A stretch of DNA of 64,000 nt, from the NCBI RefSeq assembly GCF_002895525.1, contig NZ_AZRL01000022.1, forward strand, positions 186,001 through 250,000, written 5' to 3'. How positions within the stretch are numbered: position 1 is the first letter of the stretch; each line of letters begins with the position of its first letter. Source of the DNA: Petrotoga olearia DSM 13574. Lineage in GTDB: Bacteria; Thermotogota; Thermotogae; Petrotogales; Petrotogaceae. The notes under the pieces were generated by a model that saw only the letters and a list, made by a program, of their open reading frames with translations, was not told the origin of the DNA and did not search any database. The translations under genes and the position numbers were made by a program. Positions 59,234 to 64,000 of this stretch are shown here, one piece after another.

Positions 59234-61858
59234 TTACTTTACTACCCTTCTTGTGAAAAATTCGTAATCACTGAAGAAACTTTCAATTCTATCTTGATAT
59301 CTAGAATAATTAGAAGCCCCTTCTTCTTTCAAACTCTTGTAATAGTTGTAAACAGCCTCATAATTGTTAACAATGTTTTCTGCTAGTTGATTTTTTAAGT
59401 TTCCATCACTCAAGGTTGAATATAGCTCAGATAACAATTTTAAAGAATTATCTGGTATCCCTCTAGATTTTTGAGCCATGTAATAGTCTGCTTCTCCTTC
59501 TTTTTTGGTAATGAAAATTATTTTGTCTATTAATTCATCTTGTGGATATATATTTATCAATCTTGCGGTTAACAGTAAATATTCATAATAAACATCTTCC
59601 CATTCAGGAAACCTATTCCAACCACCGGGAAGAATGTATATAGCTTGCTGCTCCCAATGATGAAAATTATTGTAAGCGTCGTTTTGAAGTTTTTCTACTA
59701 CTTCTATCTTATCCAATGGAATATAATTCTTTAGCTGTTCGTATAGAATTACAATGTTATAATATATTCTACCTATCAATCTATAGGCATTTTTTTCATT
59801 GAAGGATAAGTATGAATATTCCAACTGGTTTATCCCGTCGTAGAGGGTTTGAATTTTTAAAATAATCTGTTTAGCGTTGTTGTTTGCGTCACTGGAATAA
59901 ATTGGTTCTACGGTGTCTCTTAAAATATTATCGGGAAAGGGCATTAAATCTAGTGCGCCATCGAACTCTTCGATCATAAAGTCGTAACCATTGATTTCTT
60001 TTGCAAATATTTTAGGTAAATCTTCATAAGTAAGAGAATTTTGACGAATACTAGATGTCAAAAGTTGAGAAAGATAAAATGCTGATTTTCCGAAGTTAGG
60101 GTTCCATTTTAATGATCTTTGAAAATATTCAAAGGCATTTTCATAGCTTTGTTCTGCTTCACTTTCATATGATATCTTCATATTCTCGTAATTTTCTATC
60201 TGAGATTCTATCTGATTTATACTTTTAGTTACCCTTTGAAAATTGGCGCTCCCAGGAGTGTAATTCAATAATTGTTTTTGAAGGCTAGATTTTTGAGCTT
60301 CGAGTTGATTTATAATATTCGGTATTTGACTTTCAGTAGCGTTAATAAGAGATACCATGGAATTGTATTCACTATTTCCTTTAACGAAAAAAGCTTCCGA
60401 GGTAACCTCGTTTATTTTGTAATATGATGCTACTATCCCAACCACCACTAAAGGAATAATCACAATCTGACTTTTTTTAATATTAAAGATTTTTACATAT
60501 GGATTGAACTGTTCTGATACCGCACTTGAGAGGATAAATACACTTAATATAAGATTTGGATGCATGTGAAATGCAAACTCTGTGAAAGCATGAATTGCCA
60601 TAACCGTGGCACTCCATCCAAATAAGGGGAATAAAAGACTCTTGTTGTCATCTTCTTTTTCATACTTTAAAACTTTAAAGTATATCACCATTAAACTTAC
60701 CAGCATCAGTAATATTGAAGAGAAACCTAAAATACCTGTCTCTCCCAAAACCTGTAGATAATCGTTGTGAGCCCTTTTGAAGTTATTCCAAGCATATAAA
60801 AATCTCTCGGGGTTTTCAGCTTGCACCTCAGCTAGGTAATGAACCGCATAAACGGGATATGTACTTATTCCACTACCAATTATAAAATGATTTTTATGAT
60901 TCTCATCTGCAAATTGTTTTACAGCGGAAAACCATGATAAACTTCTTTCATCCCAAGAAGAGACAGAAGTCATTGCTGCAAAACGGTCTGCAGCAATTAC
61001 TTCCCCACCTCGGTTGAATGGTGTTTCAAAATTAAACATAAGAAATAAAAATGCTAAAACAGATAAAACCAAAATTATCCAAATTTTAAACTCTTTACTT
61101 TTTACATAATTTTTCAGGGTTTCTTTTTTATTAGAAATGAGGTAAGATATTATAGCGAATCCTAAACCAATAAAAGTGGCAAGGTAAATCGAACGAGTTT
61201 GTGCCAACAAAACAACCCAATACATTATAAAAACATTCGCTAAAGCATATATTCGAATGTAGGTATTCGTATTTTTCCTTAAAGTAAAATATATAGAAAC
61301 TGGTAACAGTTGTGCCAAATAGTCCGAAACAAAATTTGGATTCCCGATAGTTGTTCTTAAGACAATTCTTTGAGAAGGATCTCCATACTTACCAAAAAAC
61401 AAATCAAAGCCTAAGAACTTATTCAAAAGTCCATCTATGGCAATAACAGTGCCAGTAACCATAAAAACAAAAAGACCATACTCAATGAATTTAAAATCTT
61501 TTCCAAAGCGTGTAGTAATTACGTAAGAAAAAAACATAACAAGAACAATATAAAAAGCTACTCCTACAGACGTTGGAAGGTAATATTTATTCTCCAAGTA
61601 GACCGATATTAAAGATAAAAAAGCAGAAATACTGAAAAAAGATAAAAAAATATGTGGATAAGTGAATTTTATTGAAATAGGTTTAGAAAAGTATTTGAAC
61701 AAATAATAAATTAAAATAACAACCATGAATAAAGAAAAAACTAAATGTTTTTGGGTAGAATACTCATACACCAAATTGGGTATCATTAAAAAAGGTATTA
61801 AAGCAAACAAAACTAACAAATTCAATATATCATTAGGAATCTTTGCATTCTCTTGCAA
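59234..61858 (-). CDS. O-antigen ligase-like membrane protein with C-terminal soluble TPR-like domain
   Basis: This 874-residue protein has about twelve membrane helices (to about residue 470). It carries the Wzy_C/O-antigen-ligase loop around SWFSAVKQFADENHKNHFIIGSGISTYPVY and a downstream RAHNDYLQVLGETGILGFSS, the conserved catalytic region. The remaining 400 residues are soluble and mostly helical, with coiled coil (near QLEAQKSSLQKQLL) and a TPR-like stretch (SYENAFEYFQRSLKWNPNF). The family transfers glycans or polymers outside the membrane. The acceptor is unknown; Thermotogota lack typical LPS, so it may build another surface glycan. Confidence 0.85.
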   Translation of the reverse strand: MQENAKIPNDILNLLVLFALIPFLMIPNLVYEYSTQKHLVFSLFMVVILIYYLFKYFSKPISIKFTYPHIFLSFFSISAFLSLISVYLENKYYLPTSVGVAFYIVLVMFFSYVITTRFGKDFKFIEYGLFVFMVTGTVIAIDGLLNKFLGFDLFFGKYGDPSQRIVLRTTIGNPNFVSDYLAQLLPVSIYFTLRKNTNTYIRIYALANVFIMYWVVLLAQTRSIYLATFIGLGFAIISYLISNKKETLKNYVKSKEFKIWIILVLSVLAFLFLMFNFETPFNRGGEVIAADRFAAMTSVSSWDERSLSWFSAVKQFADENHKNHFIIGSGISTYPVYAVHYLAEVQAENPERFLYAWNNFKRAHNDYLQVLGETGILGFSSILLMLVSLMVIYFKVLKYEKEDDNKSLLFPLFGWSATVMAIHAFTEFAFHMHPNLILSVFILSSAVSEQFNPYVKIFNIKKSQIVIIPLVVVGIVASYYKINEVTSEAFFVKGNSEYNSMVSLINATESQIPNIINQLEAQKSSLQKQLLNYTPGSANFQRVTKSINQIESQIENYENMKISYESEAEQSYENAFEYFQRSLKWNPNFGKSAFYLSQLLTSSIRQNSLTYEDLPKIFAKEINGYDFMIEEFDGALDLMPFPDNILRDTVEPIYSSDANNNAKQIILKIQTLYDGINQLEYSYLSFNEKNAYRLIGRIYYNIVILYEQLKNYIPLDKIEVVEKLQNDAYNNFHHWEQQAIYILPGGWNRFPEWEDVYYEYLLLTARLINIYPQDELIDKIIFITKKEGEADYYMAQKSRGIPDNSLKLLSELYSTLSDGNLKNQLAENIVNNYEAVYNYYKSLKEEGASNYSRYQDRIESFFSDYEFFTRRVVK

Positions 61859-61928
61859 ATAATATACCTCCTCTGTTTACCGCTTCTTGCAAACCAAACA
61901 ATTAAAACTAACTTTGAAACTTGGGGGT

Positions 61929-62023
61929 TTGGTTTTCAAAGGCCTAAGTCTTTGAAAATGCTCCCCAATTACTAAAATAGATTTAAAGGTTCTAGGGGGG
62001 TCTTGGGGGGGTATCCCCCGTTT
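61929..62023. repeat. Direct repeat unit 1, about 95 bp, with two hairpins
   Basis: Unit 1 of an imperfect direct repeat. It holds a hairpin TTTTCAAAG/CTTTGAAAA (61933-61958), a conserved AT stretch and a G-rich end with GGGGG-TAT-CCCCC (62007-62019). The 318-base region 61862-62179 between the O-antigen-ligase-like gene and the amidase gene contains these units and no plausible gene. Confidence 0.8.
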
Positions 62024-62082
62024 GGTGAACTCCCAAACTAAGATTTTAATTCTTGTTGATTTTTGTTTTTGATCTTTGGGCT

Positions 62083-62176
62083 TTGGTTCTTAAAGGCATA
62101 AGCCTTTAAGAATGTCCTCCTAACTCTTAAAATAGATTTAAAGGTTGTAGGGGGTCTTGGGGGGTATCCCCCCAAT
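62083..62176. repeat. Direct repeat unit 2, about 94 bp, with two hairpins
   Basis: Unit 2, offset by 154 bases from unit 1. It has the hairpin TTCTTAAAGGC/GCCTTTAAGAA (62087-62112) and the end hairpin TTGGGGGG-TAT-CCCCCCAA (62157-62175), which lies just after the amidase stop codon. A middle block containing AAAATAGATTTAAAGGTT is identical in both units. Confidence 0.8.
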
Positions 62177-62179
62177 GTA

Positions 62180-63547
62180 TTATTTTAGACCAAAAAAATC
62201 AATAACTGCATTTTTAATAATTTCAGCAAAAACATCTACATATTTCCCACTCGTAAACTCATCTACTACTTTAGGGTTACTGATAAATTCCATTTCAAAT
62301 AAAACAGCGGGACTTCTAGTATAAGCCAAAACAGCAAACTCCGCAGTATAAACTCCCCTAAGTTTAACTCCATTTACATTCAAATAATTTCCCAATATAT
62401 TAGCAAACTTCTCGCTTTCATCTAGACTGTTTTCTTTATCCGTTACCCATGTTTCTATGAGAGTCTTATCAGTATTAAAATCCAAATTTTCCCGATAGGC
62501 TATTCTTCTCGCATATGCGCTTTCTGAAAAATCAAAATAGTAAACCTCTGATCCATAAACTGTTGTATCTTGAGGATAATCATTCAAGTGTAAGCTAATG
62601 AATAAATCCGCACCTTTTTCATTAGAAAAAACCGCTCTATCGTGTAAATCAACGTATACATCGCTTGTCCTAGTTAGATAAACGTTAACACTGTATGGTT
62701 TCAAAAGTTCTTGAGCTTTTTTTGCTACCTTTAAAGTAATATCTTTTTCAAAAGTCTTGTTTGGACCAACCGCTCCTGGATCTATCCCTCCATGACCTGG
62801 ATCCAAGACTAAAACAGGCAAAGTGATTTTATCTTTAAAAGAAAGGTCTAATATTATTCTACTTTCTTCAATTAATTCTTCTATATCCGCGGAGTTATTC
62901 AGTTTTACTTGTATCCATACTTCTGTTGGTGAGTAGTGATACGCCTTTATGTAATTAATCTTATTGTTGTATTCTTCATAGTAATAAGAATTGGGGATTT
63001 CGGCACCTTTAATCTTAATCAAATATCCAGATTTATTAACCAAAGGATATATTCCAACATCGTCAGGACTCGAAGAAAGCTCTATTATTATTCTAGCATC
63101 AGTTTTTTGTATGATCGTTTTTATTGAAGTTAATTGAGTTAGTGGCAGATTCAAGTACACAGCGGAATCGTTAGAAATTAATTCTAGATTGATCAACTTA
63201 ACCATTAATTCTGCGGTTAAATAAATCTCTCCATCAATTATTTTCAGATCATTTGGATCGAAATGAAGGGATTCAGTGCTGTTGATAATGGCTAAACTAT
63301 TCTGAGGAAAAATGAAAACGTTCCATTTACTATCTTTTACGTAAATCAACGTATCATTATATACATCTAAGGTTCTTCCACTTTTTTCAGAAATAACCTT
63401 TAAACTAACATATAGATTCTCCCCATCTTCGAAATAGTAAGCCGAATCTATTTCTCTCCATTGAAAATAAAGTGCTTTTGGAAACGTAATAACCGAGAGA
63501 AATAAAAAACCAAAAATTATTAACCGCCTAATTATCCCTTTATTCAC
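62180..63547 (-). CDS. N-acetylmuramoyl-L-alanine amidase (Amidase_3)
   Basis: This secreted peptidoglycan amidase has 455 residues. A signal peptide (IIRRLIIFGFLFLSVITFPKA) is followed by an N-terminal copper-amine-oxidase-like or AMIN-like beta domain, about 220 residues. The C-terminal Amidase_3 domain has the zinc ligands in VLDPGHGGIDPGAVG, FISLHLNDYP, and the terminal catalytic Glu in AVLFEMEFISN. It would cut the stem peptide from muramic acid during cell separation. The start overlaps the cheB stop codon. Confidence 0.92.
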   Translation of the reverse strand: MNKGIIRRLIIFGFLFLSVITFPKALYFQWREIDSAYYFEDGENLYVSLKVISEKSGRTLDVYNDTLIYVKDSKWNVFIFPQNSLAIINSTESLHFDPNDLKIIDGEIYLTAELMVKLINLELISNDSAVYLNLPLTQLTSIKTIIQKTDARIIIELSSSPDDVGIYPLVNKSGYLIKIKGAEIPNSYYYEEYNNKINYIKAYHYSPTEVWIQVKLNNSADIEELIEESRIILDLSFKDKITLPVLVLDPGHGGIDPGAVGPNKTFEKDITLKVAKKAQELLKPYSVNVYLTRTSDVYVDLHDRAVFSNEKGADLFISLHLNDYPQDTTVYGSEVYYFDFSESAYARRIAYRENLDFNTDKTLIETWVTDKENSLDESEKFANILGNYLNVNGVKLRGVYTAEFAVLAYTRSPAVLFEMEFISNPKVVDEFTSGKYVDVFAEIIKNAVIDFFGLK

Positions 63548-64000
63548 CTTTTTATCCCCCTTGGTTGATCAGCCAAAATTTCTAACATTTTTTCTGCAAT
63601 ATCATAATTGGGAAGAACAAAATCCGCATAACCTTCTTGGACAACAATTTTAGGCATTCCATAAACAACAGAAGTTTCTTTTGACTCAGCTATAACTTTC
63701 CCGCCGTAATGTTTAACTTTAAACGCTCCTTTCGCTCCGTCTCTTCCCATTCCTGTCAGAATAACTACCAGTGCGCTTTCTTTAAAAATCTCAGCAGCTA
63801 GGTCAAAAGTGAAATCAGCTGAAGGCCGTACGTTATTAATTTTATCACTTTTGTCTAAAAACAATTTTATTTTATGATCTTCTTGTCTTAAACCTAAATG
63901 AAAATCTCCAGGAGCAATATATACAACATTCTTTTGTAAAAGTTCACCATCTTCGGCTTCTTTAACCTTTAAGTTTGAAATTTTATCCAACCTATAAGCT
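63544..64000 (-). CDS. cheB: Chemotaxis methylesterase CheB, C-terminal part, 5' end cut by window edge
   Basis: This is the catalytic domain of CheB, which demethylates or deamidates chemoreceptors. The frame is open to base 64000, where it reads AYRLDKISNLKVKEAEDGELL, so the start and receiver domain lie outside. Conserved parts include VVYIAPGDFHLGLRQ and the catalytic region LVVILTGMGRDGAKG (Asp). The nucleophilic Ser and His lie upstream of the visible part. It acts in the same process as the chemoreceptor at the left edge, though about 62 kb apart. Confidence 0.95.
   Translation of the reverse strand, partial: AYRLDKISNLKVKEAEDGELLQKNVVYIAPGDFHLGLRQEDHKIKLFLDKSDKINNVRPSADFTFDLAAEIFKESALVVILTGMGRDGAKGAFKVKHYGGKVIAESKETSVVYGMPKIVVQEGYADFVLPNYDIAEKMLEILADQPRGIKR

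Noticed and set aside
61990-62175. G-quadruplex as main function of the G-runs
   Set aside because: Each G-run has an adjacent C-run that forms a simple hairpin; a quadruplex is possible but less supported.
62157-62175. Terminator of the amidase gene
   Set aside because: The hairpin is strong, but reading the minus strand it is followed by a G/C-containing stretch rather than T.

Overview
The window looks like chromosomal DNA of an anaerobic, fermentative Thermotogota bacterium, most likely the Petrotoga group. This is inferred from the very AT-rich composition, the gene content (methyl-accepting chemotaxis protein, SpoVS, the RapZ/YvcK/WhiA trio, archaeal-type phosphoglycerate mutase, a KamA-like radical SAM enzyme, an FtsA/FtsZ/GyrB cluster) and many strong Shine-Dalgarno sequences with ATG, GTG and TTG starts. 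No phage, intact insertion sequence or CRISPR array was found. About 64 genes, two tRNAs and one candidate small RNA are described.

Layout, left part. At 1-4000 are the 3' end of a chemotaxis receptor, an orphan extracellular sugar-binding protein and a cofactor-independent phosphoglycerate mutase. At 4003-11427 (minus strand) is a self-contained disaccharide operon: LacI regulator, binding protein, two permeases, beta-phosphoglucomutase and a GH65 disaccharide phosphorylase. It has two palindromic operators upstream and an attenuator-like hairpin between the binding protein and the permeases. Next come BioY, a tandem-HAD protein, a DUF4911-like protein, PIN-PhoH and a DnaQ-type exonuclease. 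tRNA-Arg and SpoVS follow, then a long plus-strand housekeeping run: a ZapB-like coiled coil, ZapA, MurI, RapZ, YvcK, WhiA, NrdR, GreA, LysS and IspE.

Layout, middle. At 23738-27032 are a small FlhB-like protein, threonine aldolase, an EamA exporter, a YkuK-like protein and a small graveyard of gene remnants. At 27019-41882 there is a nearly continuous minus-strand block: PfkB kinase, CBS protein, MtaB, class IV aminotransferase, DUF721/DciA-like protein, GyrB, an FtsQ-like membrane protein, FtsA, FtsZ, a lone GspE-type ATPase, a membrane-anchored beta-rich protein, a DUF5685-like protein overlapping a Cys-rich miniprotein, a membrane protein, a KamA-like radical SAM enzyme and a P1 peptidase. 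At 42165-44250 a TetR regulator with a clear promoter and operator precedes a radical SAM/SPASM protein.

Layout, right part. ThiI, PlsC, a bifunctional-nuclease-family protein, polyprenyl synthase, an alpha/beta-hydrolase-like pseudoenzyme, a TPR protein, tRNA-Gly and RsmD run on the plus strand. The minus strand then carries an O-antigen-ligase-like protein, RecG, Lgt, a Na/Ca exchanger, an HExxH membrane protein and alkaline phosphatase. Last are a structured direct repeat, a cell-wall amidase and the C-terminal part of CheB, cut by the window edge.

Most notable: a candidate small RNA with a C-rich anti-Shine-Dalgarno loop (52434-52527); genes whose Shine-Dalgarno sequence is followed only by non-canonical ATT or ATA start codons (50560, 11764); a gene pair with an overlapping Cys-rich miniprotein (29709-30759); a lipase-like protein lacking its nucleophilic serine; and direct repeats with covarying hairpins (61929-62176).
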